NCBI GenBank assembly: GCA_044463945.1
Contig: JBIQLW010000010.1
Coordinates: 1 to 64,000, forward strand
Origin: 62-47 sp044463945
GTDB taxonomy: Bacteria; Pseudomonadota; Alphaproteobacteria; Rhizobiales; Xanthobacteraceae
Direction: 5' to 3'
DNA length: 64,000 bases
Below, piece by piece: positions 47,321 through 58,462 of this stretch. The position numbers and the translations under genes were made by a program. Under the pieces are notes generated by a model that worked only from the letters and a program-made list of their open reading frames with translations, was not told the DNA's origin and ran no database searches. Every line of letters begins with the position of its first letter. The stretch's first letter is position 1.

Positions 47321-48018
47321 GTCGTCTCCATCGGCGTGGCGTTGCGGCCGCGCAGGATGATATCGAAGCGATAGCACAACGCCCAATCCGGCTTGGTGTT
47401 GTCGAGATCGAAGTTCGACACCATCCGCATCCGCGCCTTTTCGTCAGGCACCGAGTTGAAGATCGGGTCGAACGCGAACAAGGGATCGCCGGGAAAATAC
47501 ATCTGCGTCACCAGGCGTGAGATGAAGGCGTGTCCGAACACCGAGAAATGGATGTGCGCCGGCCGCCACGCATTGGGGTGATTGCCCCATGGATAGGCGC
47601 CGGGCTTGATGGTGACGAAGCGATAATAGCCGTCGGCGTCGCTCACGGCGCGCCCGGCGCCGGTGAAGTTGGGATCGAGCGGCGCCGGATGCTGATCGAC
47701 GACGTGGACGTAGCGGCCACAGGCATTGGCCTGCCAGATTTCCAGCAGCGTGTTAGGCACGCCGCGGCCGTCCTCGTCTCGGACATGACCGTGAACGATG
47801 ATGCGCTCGCCGATCGGCTCGCCGCTGTGCTGGATGGTGAGGTCGTGATCGTTGGGCCGTACCGCCTCGTGGCCATAAACCGGCCCGGTCAACTCGGACA
47901 GGGTGTGACGCATGAGGATCAGCGGCTTCTGCGGCGAACGCTTCGGCGTGCTCCTGTAGCCGGGAAACAGGCGCGGCGGATGCGCCGCGTTGCTCTCGCG
48001 CGGATAGATCAGCGTCAT
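47317..48018 (-). CDS. pcaH: Protocatechuate 3,4-dioxygenase beta subunit PcaH
   Basis: Iron(III)-bearing subunit. Counting from the start at 48018, Tyr103 (GRYVH), Tyr142 (AYPW), His155 and His157 (RPAHIHFS) reproduce the exact spacing of the four iron ligands of the Pseudomonas enzyme, with Arg152 at the substrate site. 233 residues. An ATG two codons upstream (48024) is also possible, but its GGGAGGG ribosome site would be too close. It follows pcaF by 72 bases. Confidence 0.95.
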   Translation of the reverse strand: MTLIYPRESNAAHPPRLFPGYRSTPKRSPQKPLILMRHTLSELTGPVYGHEAVRPNDHDLTIQHSGEPIGERIIVHGHVRDEDGRGVPNTLLEIWQANACGRYVHVVDQHPAPLDPNFTGAGRAVSDADGYYRFVTIKPGAYPWGNHPNAWRPAHIHFSVFGHAFISRLVTQMYFPGDPLFAFDPIFNSVPDEKARMRMVSNFDLDNTKPDWALCYRFDIILRGRNATPMETT

Positions 48019-48090
48019 ATCCATGTCCCTCCCGCCGCCGCGCGAACGGCGGCCTTCGCGACCAGCCGGCCGCCGCAATCCGGCCGGCGA

Positions 48091-49299
<1,209 letters not shown>

Positions 49300-49559
49300 G
49301 GTGAAAACTCTCCCCGATTGTGGCCACCCGCGGCGGATCGCCGACCGCATGGCGTTCGAGACTGATGAAATGGTTGTAAGAACCTATCCAGATCAGGTCA
49401 ATTGACCGACGGCACGCGAGCCTCCGCGTTCCCGCGGAGGGAGATATGCGCTGGCGCCGGGCGCCCCGCAGCGTGAAAATCGGCAATAGCCTGAAAAGCG
49501 TGAATGGCTCGGCCAGCCCCATAGGATCGGCCGGCAAAACTCTGTAGTTTGCGCCTGCC

Positions 49560-52289
49560 ATGCCCCTGTCCGCCGCCTCCCGTACCGCCGACCCCGCCAC
49601 GCCGCCAGAGCCGGCCGCGCGCGTCACGCCGATGATGGAACAGTACCTTGAGATCAAGGCCGCCAATCCGGGGCTGTTGCTGTTCTACCGCATGGGCGAC
49701 TTCTACGAACTGTTCTTCGAGGACGCCGAGGTCGCCTCACGCGCGCTCGGCATCACGCTGACCAAGCGCGGCAAGCACAACGGCGAGGACATCCCGATGT
49801 GCGGCGTGCCGGTGGAGCGCGCCGACGACTATCTGCACCGGCTGATCGCGCTCGGCCATCGCGTCGCTGTCTGCGAGCAGATGGAAGACCCCGCCGCCGC
49901 CCGCAAGCGCGGCAACAAGAGCGTGGTGCGGCGCGACGTGGTGCGGCTGGTGACGCCGGGCACGCTCACCGAGGACAACCTGCTCGACGCCCGCGCCAAT
50001 AACTACCTGCTGGCGCTGGCGCGCGCCCGCGCCTCGTCGTCCGGCGACGACCGCATCGGGCTGGCCTGGATCGACATCTCGACCTCGGAATTCACGGTGA
50101 CCGAATGCACGGCCGGCGAACTCGGCGCAACGCTGGCGCGGATCAACCCCAACGAGGCGATCGTCGCCGACGCGGTCTATAACGACGCAGTGCTCGGTCC
50201 GCTGTTGCAAGAATTGTCCGCCGTCACGCCGCTGACCCGCGACGTGTTCGACAGCGCCACCGCCGAGCGGCGGCTGTGCGACTACTTCGCGGTGGCGACC
50301 ATGGATGGCCTCGCCGCGATGACGCGTCTGGAAGCCACCGCCGCGGCCGCCGCCGTCACCTATATCGACCGCACCCAGGTCGGCAAGCGGGTGCCGCTGT
50401 CGCCGCCGTCGCGCGAGGTCACCGGTGCGACCATGGCGATCGACCCCGCCACCCGCGCCAATCTCGAACTGACGCGGACGCTGTCGGGCGAGCGTCGCGG
50501 CTCGCTGCTCGACGCCATCGACCTGACCGTCACCGCCGCCGGGTCGCGCCTGCTGGCGCAGCGCCTCGCCGCGCCCTTGACCGACACCGCCGCCATCGCC
50601 CATCGCCTCGATGCCATCGGCGCCTTCGTTGACGACACCGCCGCCCGCGACGACTTCCGCCTTATCCTGCGCGCCGCGCCGGACATGTCGCGGGCGCTGG
50701 CGCGGCTCGCGGTGGGGCGCGGCGGTCCGCGCGACCTCGCTGGCCTGCGCGACGGTATTTTCGCCGCCGATCAGGCCGTGGCGCGGCTGCGCGGGCTCGA
50801 CAACCTGCCGCGCGAGTTGCAGGCGGTGGCGAGCGCGCTGCAACGCCCCTCGCGCGACCTCGCGCGGGAATTCGCCGCCGCCCTCCACGAACAGTTACCA
50901 CTGTTGAAGCGCGACGGCGGCTTTGTCCGCGCCGGCTATGCGGCGGCGCTCGACGAAACCCGCAAGCTGCGCGACGAGTCGCGGCGTGTGGTTGCGGAAA
51001 TGCAGGCGCGCTATGCCGACCACACCGGCGTCAAGGCGCTGAAGATCCGCCACAACAACGTGCTCGGCTATTTCGTCGAGGTCACCGCCCAGCACGGCGA
51101 GCGGCTGATGACGCCGCCGCTCAACGCCACCTTCATCCATCGCCAGACGCTGGCCGGTCAGGTGCGCTTCACCACCGCCGAGCTTGGCGAGATCGAAGCC
51201 AGGATCGCCAATGCCGGCGAGCGCGCGCTTGGCCTCGAACTGGAGATATTCGATAAGCTTTGCACGATGGCGATCGACGCCGGCGATGATCTGCGCGCCG
51301 CCGCCCACGCCTTCGCGGTGCTCGATGTCGCGACCGCGCTGGCGAAACTCGCGGTCGATGAGAACTACGTGCGGCCCGAGGTGGACGCCTCGCTCGGCTT
51401 CGCCATCGAGGGCGGCCGCCATCCCGTGGTCGAGCAGGCGCTCAAGCGCGCCGGCCAGCCGTTCATCGCCAATACCTGCGACCTGTCGCCGGGGCCGGCG
51501 CAGACGTCGGGGCAAATCTGGCTGATTACCGGCCCCAACATGGCCGGCAAATCCACCTTCCTGCGCCAGAACGCGCTGATCGCGCTCCTGGCGCAGACCG
51601 GCAGCTTCGTGCCGGCTGCGCGCGCCCGCATCGGCGTCGTCGACCGACTGTTCTCGCGCGTCGGCGCCGCCGACGATCTGGCGCGCGGCCGCTCCACCTT
51701 CATGGTGGAGATGGTCGAGACCGCCGCCATCCTCAATCAGGCCGGCGAGCGCGCGCTGGTGATCCTCGACGAGATCGGGCGCGGCACCGCGACCTTCGAC
51801 GGCCTCTCGATCGCCTGGGCCGCGATCGAGCATCTGCACGAATCCAACAAATGCCGCACGCTGTTCGCGACCCACTACCATGAACTCACCGCGCTGTCGG
51901 CCAAGCTGCCGCGCCTGTTCAACGCCACGGTGCGGGTCAAGGAATGGCACGGCGACGTCGTGTTCCTGCACGAAGTGCTGCCCGGCTCGGCCGACCGCTC
52001 CTACGGCATTCAGGTGGCGAAACTCGCCGGCCTGCCGGGGAGCGTCATCGCCCGCGCAAAGGCGGTGCTGGCAAAACTCGAAGCGCAGGATCGCGGCGCG
52101 ACCACAAGGGCCCTCACCGACGACCTGCCGCTGTTCGCGGTGCCCTCGCGCGCAGCAGCCGAGCCGCAGCCGCCGAGCGAAACCGACCAGTTGATCGCCG
52201 CGCTTGAGGCGCTGCACCCCGACGAAATGTCGCCGCGCGAGGCGCTCGACGCGCTCTACACCCTGAGGGCGAAGCTGCCGAAGACGTGA
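49560..52289 (+). CDS. mutS: DNA mismatch repair protein MutS
   Basis: Binds mismatches and small loops and recruits MutL. The mismatch wedge is Phe48-x-Glu50 (GDFYELF); the ATPase has Walker A GPNMAGKST at residues 658-666 and a DEIGRGTATFDGLSIAWA Walker B/signature. 909 residues, normal. The C-terminal dimerisation tail is present (SPREALDALYTLRAKLP). A short N-terminal extension precedes MMEQYLEIK. It converges tail-to-tail with a membrane protein gene. Confidence 0.97.
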   Translation: MPLSAASRTADPATPPEPAARVTPMMEQYLEIKAANPGLLLFYRMGDFYELFFEDAEVASRALGITLTKRGKHNGEDIPMCGVPVERADDYLHRLIALGHRVAVCEQMEDPAAARKRGNKSVVRRDVVRLVTPGTLTEDNLLDARANNYLLALARARASSSGDDRIGLAWIDISTSEFTVTECTAGELGATLARINPNEAIVADAVYNDAVLGPLLQELSAVTPLTRDVFDSATAERRLCDYFAVATMDGLAAMTRLEATAAAAAVTYIDRTQVGKRVPLSPPSREVTGATMAIDPATRANLELTRTLSGERRGSLLDAIDLTVTAAGSRLLAQRLAAPLTDTAAIAHRLDAIGAFVDDTAARDDFRLILRAAPDMSRALARLAVGRGGPRDLAGLRDGIFAADQAVARLRGLDNLPRELQAVASALQRPSRDLAREFAAALHEQLPLLKRDGGFVRAGYAAALDETRKLRDESRRVVAEMQARYADHTGVKALKIRHNNVLGYFVEVTAQHGERLMTPPLNATFIHRQTLAGQVRFTTAELGEIEARIANAGERALGLELEIFDKLCTMAIDAGDDLRAAAHAFAVLDVATALAKLAVDENYVRPEVDASLGFAIEGGRHPVVEQALKRAGQPFIANTCDLSPGPAQTSGQIWLITGPNMAGKSTFLRQNALIALLAQTGSFVPAARARIGVVDRLFSRVGAADDLARGRSTFMVEMVETAAILNQAGERALVILDEIGRGTATFDGLSIAWAAIEHLHESNKCRTLFATHYHELTALSAKLPRLFNATVRVKEWHGDVVFLHEVLPGSADRSYGIQVAKLAGLPGSVIARAKAVLAKLEAQDRGATTRALTDDLPLFAVPSRAAAEPQPPSETDQLIAALEALHPDEMSPREALDALYTLRAKLPKT

Positions 52290-53090
52290 CTAACGGGCCG
52301 CTCTGCGGCGGCCGAGCGCCCACAGCCCGAGGTTCCAGCCAACACAAACGGCAAGCGCGAGGATCAGGCCGACGGTCGATCCGAGATGCAGTGCAGCGAC
52401 ATGAAGCATCGCCAGCCCGAGCCCGAAGCCGACCAGTCCCCACAACGCATTGGCCGCCACCGCGCCTGTGGCGCGCCCGCCGATGCGCGGATGCAGAATC
52501 AATATGAGACTCGAAAACACGATCGGAAAGACTGCCAGAATACCAGTCACGAACGGGCCGACACGGCCTGACACAGCAACGACAACGGCAACCAGCAGCG
52601 CCACCAGCGAAGCGCGCAACGGGATATCGTACCAGCGCCTGCGAATCGGCGGCATCGACACCTTGCGATACTGTTTCGCCAGCGGCAAACAGACCGCCGC
52701 GGCGACCGCATTAACCGCAAGGCCGCCAGCGAGCGACCACGTTACGCCGCGTGTCGCCGTCGCCAGGACCAGCCACGCCGTCATCGCCGCAACAAAACTC
52801 GGGATCATCGCGTGCCGCTGCGCCATTGCGGCATAGATCAGGCCAAAGGTGATGGTCGCGGCATTGACTGGCAGCGCCGCCAGGGCGCTCTTCGCGATGA
52901 ACGTGCTGTCATGATCCAGCGCCAGAAAAGCATAGACCGGCCCGGTCGAAACCGGCAGCGTCGCGATCAGCGCACCGATCACCGGCCCGGATCGCTCGGT
53001 GACAATCGAAGCGGTCACGACAAAGACCGCGGTTACGGCCATGCGTAGCAACAGCATCAATGCGAATGCGAGGTCGGGCGAATTCGGCAT
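52290..53090 (-). CDS. Polytopic membrane protein, unknown function (266 aa)
   Basis: Eight or so hydrophobic helices fill the whole protein, including GALIATLPVSTGPVYAFLAL near the N-terminus and GRVGPFVTGILAVFPIVFSS in the second half; both carry an LPVS/FPIV-like motif after a glycine-rich turn, which suggests an internal duplication. I do not recognise the family. Its stop codon abuts that of mutS. The closest general picture is a small transporter or permease-like fold. Confidence 0.78.
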   Translation of the reverse strand: MPNSPDLAFALMLLLRMAVTAVFVVTASIVTERSGPVIGALIATLPVSTGPVYAFLALDHDSTFIAKSALAALPVNAATITFGLIYAAMAQRHAMIPSFVAAMTAWLVLATATRGVTWSLAGGLAVNAVAAAVCLPLAKQYRKVSMPPIRRRWYDIPLRASLVALLVAVVVAVSGRVGPFVTGILAVFPIVFSSLILILHPRIGGRATGAVAANALWGLVGFGLGLAMLHVAALHLGSTVGLILALAVCVGWNLGLWALGRRRAAR

Positions 53091-53454
53091 AACGGCGTCA
53101 TGCCCGGCTTTACGTCAGGCATCCACGTCCTAAATTGCATTGATGGAATGCGCGAGCCGATAGAGGCCATGGCGATCTACGCGGCACCAGTTAAACGCAA
53201 TACATTGCCGCTGAAGTCTTGCGAAGGCTGAACGCGTATCGGGCATCATGATCGTACGGACCAGCACCGTCACATGGCTTGCCTGCTTGCATCCTTGAAA
53301 GCGAAGCGGCCGACAGATTGAGCGATCGGCGGCCCGCGCCGTCGAAACAAGCTCTTGCTTTCCAAAGCGTTATGTTGACAGATCGACGGCAGGACCCCGC
53401 AGCCGGGGCCGCGCGCCCAACGGCCGCGCTCCCGCCGTTCGACAGCCGAACCCG
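53091..53454. other. Intergenic region upstream of glnD
   Basis: About 360 bases with no convincing gene. The left end (ACGGCGTCATGCCCGGCTTT, then CAGGCATCCACG and TTGATGGAATGCGCGAGCC) is a worn copy of the GCGCATCC dispersed repeat. The glnD promoter should lie nearer 53400, but no clear box is seen. Confidence 0.35.
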
Positions 53455-56241
53455 ATGGATACCGAGACAGCGCCGCCCGCCTCCGATCCGATCTTCGATA
53501 CCGCGCGGATCACCGCCGAGGTCGACGCGCTGGCCGACCGGCACGCCGGGAATAACGATGCCTTCCGCGCGGCGTTGTCACACCTGCTCAAGGCCGAACT
53601 GCTCAAGGCCCGCGAAACCGCGCAGGCGATCCTGCTGAAAGACCGCCACGGCCGCCGCTGCGCCGAGCGGCTGTGCTTTGTGCAGGATGAAATCATCCGC
53701 ATCCTGTTCACCGCCGCCACCCGCTACCTGTACCGCTCGTCGATCCCCTCGGGCGCCGAGCGCATGGCGGTGGTCGCCACCGGGGGCTACGGACGCGGGT
53801 TGATGGCGCCGGAATCCGACATCGATCTCCTGTTCATCCTGCCCTACAAGCAGACCGCGTGGGGCGAACAGGTCGCCGAGGCCATCCTCTATTGCCTGTG
53901 GGACATGGGTCTCAAGGTCGGCCACGCCACTCGCTCGGTCGATGAATCGATCCGCCAGGCGCGCGGCGACATGACCATCCGCACCGCGATCCTGGAAACC
54001 CGCTATCTGACCGGCGACCGCGGGCTCTATGACGAACTGGTGGCGCGCTTCGACAAGGACGTGGTGCAAGGCACGGCGTCCGAGTTCGTCACCGCCAAGC
54101 TCGCCGAGCGTGAGGAGCGTCACCGCCGCGCCGGCCAGTCGCGCTACCTGGTGGAGCCCAACGTCAAGGACGGCAAGGGGGGCTTACGCGATCTGCACAC
54201 CCTGTTCTGGATCGCCAAATACGTCTATCGCGTCCGCGACACCGCCGAGTTGCGCAAGCGCGGCGTGTTCGACACCCACGAGTTCCGTGTGTTCGGCCGC
54301 TGCGCCGACCTGTTGTGGTCAGTCCGCTGCCACCTGCATTTCATCACCGGCCGTCCCGAGGAACGGCTGTCGTTCGACCTGCAACGCGAGATCGCCCAGC
54401 GGCTCGGCTACACCTCGCACCCTGGAATGCAGGACGTCGAGCGCTTCATGAAGCACTACTTCCTTGCCGCCAAGGACGTCGGGGACCTGACCGCGATCCT
54501 GTGCGCCAAGCTGGAGGACCAGCAGGCCAAGCCCGAGCCGGTGCTGAGCCGGATGATGGCGCGGCTGCGCCCCGGCGCCAAGCGGCGGCGGGTGCCGGAC
54601 AGCGACGATTTCGTCATCGACAACAACCGCATCACGCTGGCGACACCGGACGTGTTCCGGCGCGATCCGGTCAACCTGATCCGCATCTTCCGCCTCGCCC
54701 AGAAGAACAACCTTGCGTTCCATCCCGACGCGATGCGCACGGTGACGCGCTCGCTGCGGCTCATCAACGCCCAGGTCCGCGACGATCCCGAGGCCAACCG
54801 GCTGTTCATCGAGATCCTGACTTCCGACGACGCCGAGATCGTGCTGCGGCGGATGAACGAAACCGGCGTGCTGGGCCACTTCATTCGCGCCTTCGGCCGC
54901 ATCGTGGCGATGATGCAGTTCAACATGTATCACCACTACACCGTCGACGAGCACCTGTTGCGCTGCGTCGGTTTCCTTCAGGAGATCGAGCGCGGCGACA
55001 ACGAGGAGTTCGCGCTCGCCTCCGACCTGATGCGCAAGATCCGGCCCGAGCACCGCACCGTCATCTACGTCTCCGTGCTCCTGCACGACATCGCCAAGGG
55101 CCGGCCGGAGGATCATTCGATCGCCGGCGGCAAGGTGGCGCGGCGGCTGTGCCCGCGGCTCGGCCTCAACGCCGCCGACACGGCGCTGGTGGCCTGGCTG
55201 ATCGAACAGCACCTGACGATGTCGGCGGTGGCGCAGTCGCGCGACCTGTCCGACCGCAAGACCATCGAGAACTTCGCCGCCGTGGTGCAGTCGGTCGAGC
55301 ACATGAAGCTGCTCACCATCCTCACCACCGCCGACATTCGCGGCGTCGGGCCGGGGGTGTGGAACGGCTGGAAGGCCGAGCTCCTGCGCACGCTGTACTA
55401 CGAGACGGAGCCGGTGCTGACCGGCGGCTTCTCCGAGGTCAACCGTACCCAGCGCATCGCGGCGGCGCAGGCCGAGTTCCGCGCCGCGTTCAAGGACTGG
55501 CCGGAAGCGGCGCTCACCGCCTACATCGCCCGGCACTATCCGGCCTACTGGCTCAAGGTCGATCTGCCGCGCAAGATTCGTCACGCGCGCTTCCTGCATT
55601 CGGCCGAGGAAGGCCGCCACAAGCTGGCGATCAATGTCGGCTTCGACGAAGCGCGCGGCGTTACCGAGCTGACGATCCTCGCGCCTGACCATCCATGGCT
55701 GCTGTCGATCATCGCCGGCGCCTGCGCCTCCGCCGGCGCCAACATCGTCGATGCCCAGATCTACACCACCACCGACGGCCTCGCCCTCGACACCATCGCC
55801 ATTTCGCGCGAATACGACCGCGACGAGGACGAGGGCCGCCGCGCAACGCGGATCGGCGACATGATCGAACAGGTGCTGGAAGGCAAGTTGCGGCTGCCCG
55901 AAGTGGTGGCGCACCGCGTCGCCAGCCGCACCCGGCCGCGCCCGTTCGTGGTCGAGCCCGAAGTCGTCATCAACAACCAGTGGTCGGACCGCCACACCGT
56001 GATCGAAGTCTCCGGCCTCGACCGGCCGGGCCTGTTGTATCAACTGACCACGGCGATCTCGAAGCTCAACCTGAACATCGCCTCGGCGCACGTCTCGACC
56101 TTCGGCGAGCGCGCCCGCGACGTGTTCTACGTCACCGACCTGCTCGGCGCGCAGATCACCGCGCCGACCCGGCAGGCGGCGATCAAGCGCGCGCTGGTGC
56201 ATCTGTTGACCAACGATCCCGCCTCGGCGTCCCAGGCATGA
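53455..56241 (+). CDS. glnD: [Protein-PII] uridylyltransferase/uridylyl-removing enzyme GlnD
   Basis: Adds UMP to PII proteins when glutamine is low and removes it when glutamine is high. Four parts are visible in 928 residues: a nucleotidyltransferase domain (GGYGRGLMAPESDIDLLFIL, about 103-122), the PII-UTase helical domain, the HD hydrolase domain (LLHDIAKGRPEDHSIAGGK) and two C-terminal ACT domains (about 730-810 and 840-920). Together with PtsP it gives two glutamine sensors in this window. Stand-alone gene. Confidence 0.96.
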   Translation: MDTETAPPASDPIFDTARITAEVDALADRHAGNNDAFRAALSHLLKAELLKARETAQAILLKDRHGRRCAERLCFVQDEIIRILFTAATRYLYRSSIPSGAERMAVVATGGYGRGLMAPESDIDLLFILPYKQTAWGEQVAEAILYCLWDMGLKVGHATRSVDESIRQARGDMTIRTAILETRYLTGDRGLYDELVARFDKDVVQGTASEFVTAKLAEREERHRRAGQSRYLVEPNVKDGKGGLRDLHTLFWIAKYVYRVRDTAELRKRGVFDTHEFRVFGRCADLLWSVRCHLHFITGRPEERLSFDLQREIAQRLGYTSHPGMQDVERFMKHYFLAAKDVGDLTAILCAKLEDQQAKPEPVLSRMMARLRPGAKRRRVPDSDDFVIDNNRITLATPDVFRRDPVNLIRIFRLAQKNNLAFHPDAMRTVTRSLRLINAQVRDDPEANRLFIEILTSDDAEIVLRRMNETGVLGHFIRAFGRIVAMMQFNMYHHYTVDEHLLRCVGFLQEIERGDNEEFALASDLMRKIRPEHRTVIYVSVLLHDIAKGRPEDHSIAGGKVARRLCPRLGLNAADTALVAWLIEQHLTMSAVAQSRDLSDRKTIENFAAVVQSVEHMKLLTILTTADIRGVGPGVWNGWKAELLRTLYYETEPVLTGGFSEVNRTQRIAAAQAEFRAAFKDWPEAALTAYIARHYPAYWLKVDLPRKIRHARFLHSAEEGRHKLAINVGFDEARGVTELTILAPDHPWLLSIIAGACASAGANIVDAQIYTTTDGLALDTIAISREYDRDEDEGRRATRIGDMIEQVLEGKLRLPEVVAHRVASRTRPRPFVVEPEVVINNQWSDRHTVIEVSGLDRPGLLYQLTTAISKLNLNIASAHVSTFGERARDVFYVTDLLGAQITAPTRQAAIKRALVHLLTNDPASASQA

Positions 56242-56263
56242 TCCGCCGGCGGCCGCGCTTCAC

Positions 56264-56800
56264 TCACCCGGCGATGTCCACGCCTTCGTGCCGGAGCAGC
56301 CAGCGCTTGCGGTCGAGGCCGCCGCCGTACCCGGTGAGCGAACCGTCGGAGCCGATCACGCGATGGCATGGCACCACCACGCTGATCGGATTGGCGCCGT
56401 TGGCGTGGCCGATCGCGCGCACCGCCTTCGGCCGCTCGATCCGGGCCGCCAGCGCGCCATAGCTGGTGGTCGTGCCCGGCGCGATGCCGCGCAGCGCCGA
56501 CCACACCTCGCGCTGGAACGCAGTACCGCCGAAGCGGCAGCGCACAGCGGAAAGCGAACCGAGATCGCCGGCGAAATATCCGGCGAGCGCGGTGCGGATC
56601 GCCGCCGGCGCCGTCCCCTCGACCAGTTCGGAGCGGCCGTACTGCTGGCGAATCAACTCGGCCATGCGCTGTTCGTAATCGGCCCAGTCGAGCGCGCACA
56701 ACCGTTCGTCGGCGTCAGTCACGACAAGCGCCACGCCGATCGGCGTCTCGAAGCGATCCAGATAGAAACGTTCCGGCGTTTTTGCGGGCATTCGCACCAT
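56264..56800 (-). CDS. ogt: Methylated-DNA-protein cysteine methyltransferase
   Basis: Suicide repair enzyme removing alkyl groups from O6-guanine. The acceptor Cys145 lies in PCHRVIG, after GTTTSYGALAARI and GHANGANPISVV, the DNA-binding segments. 178 residues, typical of Ogt. No Ada-type regulatory domain is attached. The gene sits alone between glnD (convergent) and a transporter gene (divergent). Confidence 0.93.
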   Translation of the reverse strand: MVRMPAKTPERFYLDRFETPIGVALVVTDADERLCALDWADYEQRMAELIRQQYGRSELVEGTAPAAIRTALAGYFAGDLGSLSAVRCRFGGTAFQREVWSALRGIAPGTTTSYGALAARIERPKAVRAIGHANGANPISVVVPCHRVIGSDGSLTGYGGGLDRKRWLLRHEGVDIAG

Positions 56801-57004
56801 CCGTTAAACCTCGGACCACCAATTCCAGCCCGATACGCCAAAGGTCGTATGCGGGACGTCGGATTTATCCCGAATATCCCGACTGCACGCATGTTTCACT
56901 TTACATTGGCAAATCGGTTCCGCCACTATTGCACCAACGGCGGCGTCGCGCCTCAGCGCCATCGACCGTCGAATAACCAAGGTTCGTGTCACACAAAGGA
57001 AGAA

Positions 57005-58234
57005 ATGCCAATGAGGGATCACATTCTAGGTCTAACCGTCGCGTCGGCCGTTGCCGTTGCGCTGTCGGTATCGTCGGCCCATGCGCAGAAGAAATACGAC
57101 ACCGGCGCCACCGACACCGAAATCAAGATCGGCCAGACCGTGCCGTTCAGCGGCCCGGCCTCCGCCTATGCTACCATCGGCAAGACCCAGGCGGCCTATT
57201 TCAAAATGATCAACGATCAGGGCGGCGTGAACGGCCGCAAGCTCAACCTGATCCAGTACGATGACGCCTACAGCCCGCCAAAGGCGGTCGAGCAGGTGCG
57301 CAAGCTGGTGGAGGGCGACGAGGTTCTGCTCACCTTCCAGATCGTCGGCACCCCCTCGAACGCCGCCGTGCAGAAATATCTGAACCAGAAGAAGGTCCCG
57401 CAACTGTTCGCGGCGACCGGCGCAACCCGCTTCACCGATCCCAAGAACTTCCCGTGGACGATGGGCTTCAACCCGAACTACCAGTCCGAGGGGCGCATCT
57501 ACGGCAAATACATTCTCACCAATTACCCCAATGCCAAGATCGGCATCCTGTTTCAGAACGACGACCTCGGCCGCGACTACGTGACTGGCCTCAAGGAAGC
57601 GCTGGGCGACAAGGCCAAGACCATGATCGTCGCCGAAACGTCGTACGAACTCACCGATCCGACCATCGATTCCCAGATCGTCAAGCTGAAGTCCGCGGGC
57701 GCCGACCTGCTCTACGATGCTTCGACGCCGAAATTCGCGGCGCAGGCCATCAAGAAGGTCGCCGACCTCGGATGGAAGCCGGTGCATATCCTCGATATCA
57801 ACGCCACCTCGGTGGGTGCGGTGATGAAGCCGGCCGGCCTGGAAAATTCCAAGGGCGTCATCAGCACCAACTATGGCAAGGATCCGCTCGACCCGGCCTG
57901 GAAGGACGATCCGGGCATGAAGAGGTACTTCGATTTCATGGCGAAGTACTATCCCGAGGGTGACAAGGACTCGAGCTTCAACTCCTACGGCTACAGCACC
58001 GCGCAGCTTCTGGTGCATGTGTTGAAAGCCTGCGGCGACAACCTGACCCGCGACAACGTCATGAAACAGGCGACCAGCCTCAAGGACGTTCAGCTCGATC
58101 TCTCGCTACCGGGAATCGTCGGCTCGACCTCACCGACCGACTACCGTGTCAACAAGCAGTTGCAGATGATGAAGTTCAACGGCGAGCGTTGGGAATTGTT
58201 CGGCCCGATCATCGTCGACGATCATAAGAGCTGA
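57005..58234 (+). CDS. Branched-chain amino-acid-type ABC transporter substrate-binding protein
   Basis: A 409-residue periplasmic binding protein of the LivJ/type I fold. The signal peptide (LGLTVASAVAVALSVSSAHA) ends with an AHA cleavage site, then EIKIGQTVPFSGPASAYATIG and NGRKLNLIQYDDAYSPPKAVE mark the family. The ATG at 57005 follows AAAGGA by four bases; a second at 57011 is equally likely. No permease or ATPase genes flank it, so it is an orphan whose partners are elsewhere. Ligand unknown: amino acids, urea or aromatic acids are possible. Confidence 0.9.
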   Translation: MPMRDHILGLTVASAVAVALSVSSAHAQKKYDTGATDTEIKIGQTVPFSGPASAYATIGKTQAAYFKMINDQGGVNGRKLNLIQYDDAYSPPKAVEQVRKLVEGDEVLLTFQIVGTPSNAAVQKYLNQKKVPQLFAATGATRFTDPKNFPWTMGFNPNYQSEGRIYGKYILTNYPNAKIGILFQNDDLGRDYVTGLKEALGDKAKTMIVAETSYELTDPTIDSQIVKLKSAGADLLYDASTPKFAAQAIKKVADLGWKPVHILDINATSVGAVMKPAGLENSKGVISTNYGKDPLDPAWKDDPGMKRYFDFMAKYYPEGDKDSSFNSYGYSTAQLLVHVLKACGDNLTRDNVMKQATSLKDVQLDLSLPGIVGSTSPTDYRVNKQLQMMKFNGERWELFGPIIVDDHKS

Positions 58235-58267
58235 TTCCGGCAACGATCGCAATCGTTCACGACATCA

Positions 58268-58309
58268 GGCCGGCGCGGCGGAGGACCGTCGCGCCGGCCT
58301 CATCTTTTC
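58268..58309 (+). terminator. Rho-independent terminator after the binding-protein gene
   Basis: GGCCGGCGCG (58268-58277) pairs perfectly with CGCGCCGGCC (58290-58299), loop 12 bases, followed by TCATCTTTTC. It stands 33 bases after the stop. Confidence 0.75.
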
Positions 58310-58462
58310 GCGCGCCGCTGCCCGGTAGGGTTAAGAACGGCTGAAACCCTTGTGTTACAGGGGTTTGCGGCGCCGCTGCGGAATCGCCGTTAACCGTCAT
58401 TTAACGCGCCTTTAAGTCCCGCCGGCTAGCTTGTCCCGACGTGGGGCGGGCTCAGTGAACGG

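Noticed and set aside
54319..56202. 627-codon frame opposite glnD
   Set aside because: Antisense shadow of glnD, His/Arg/Asp-rich, no family motif and no ribosome site.
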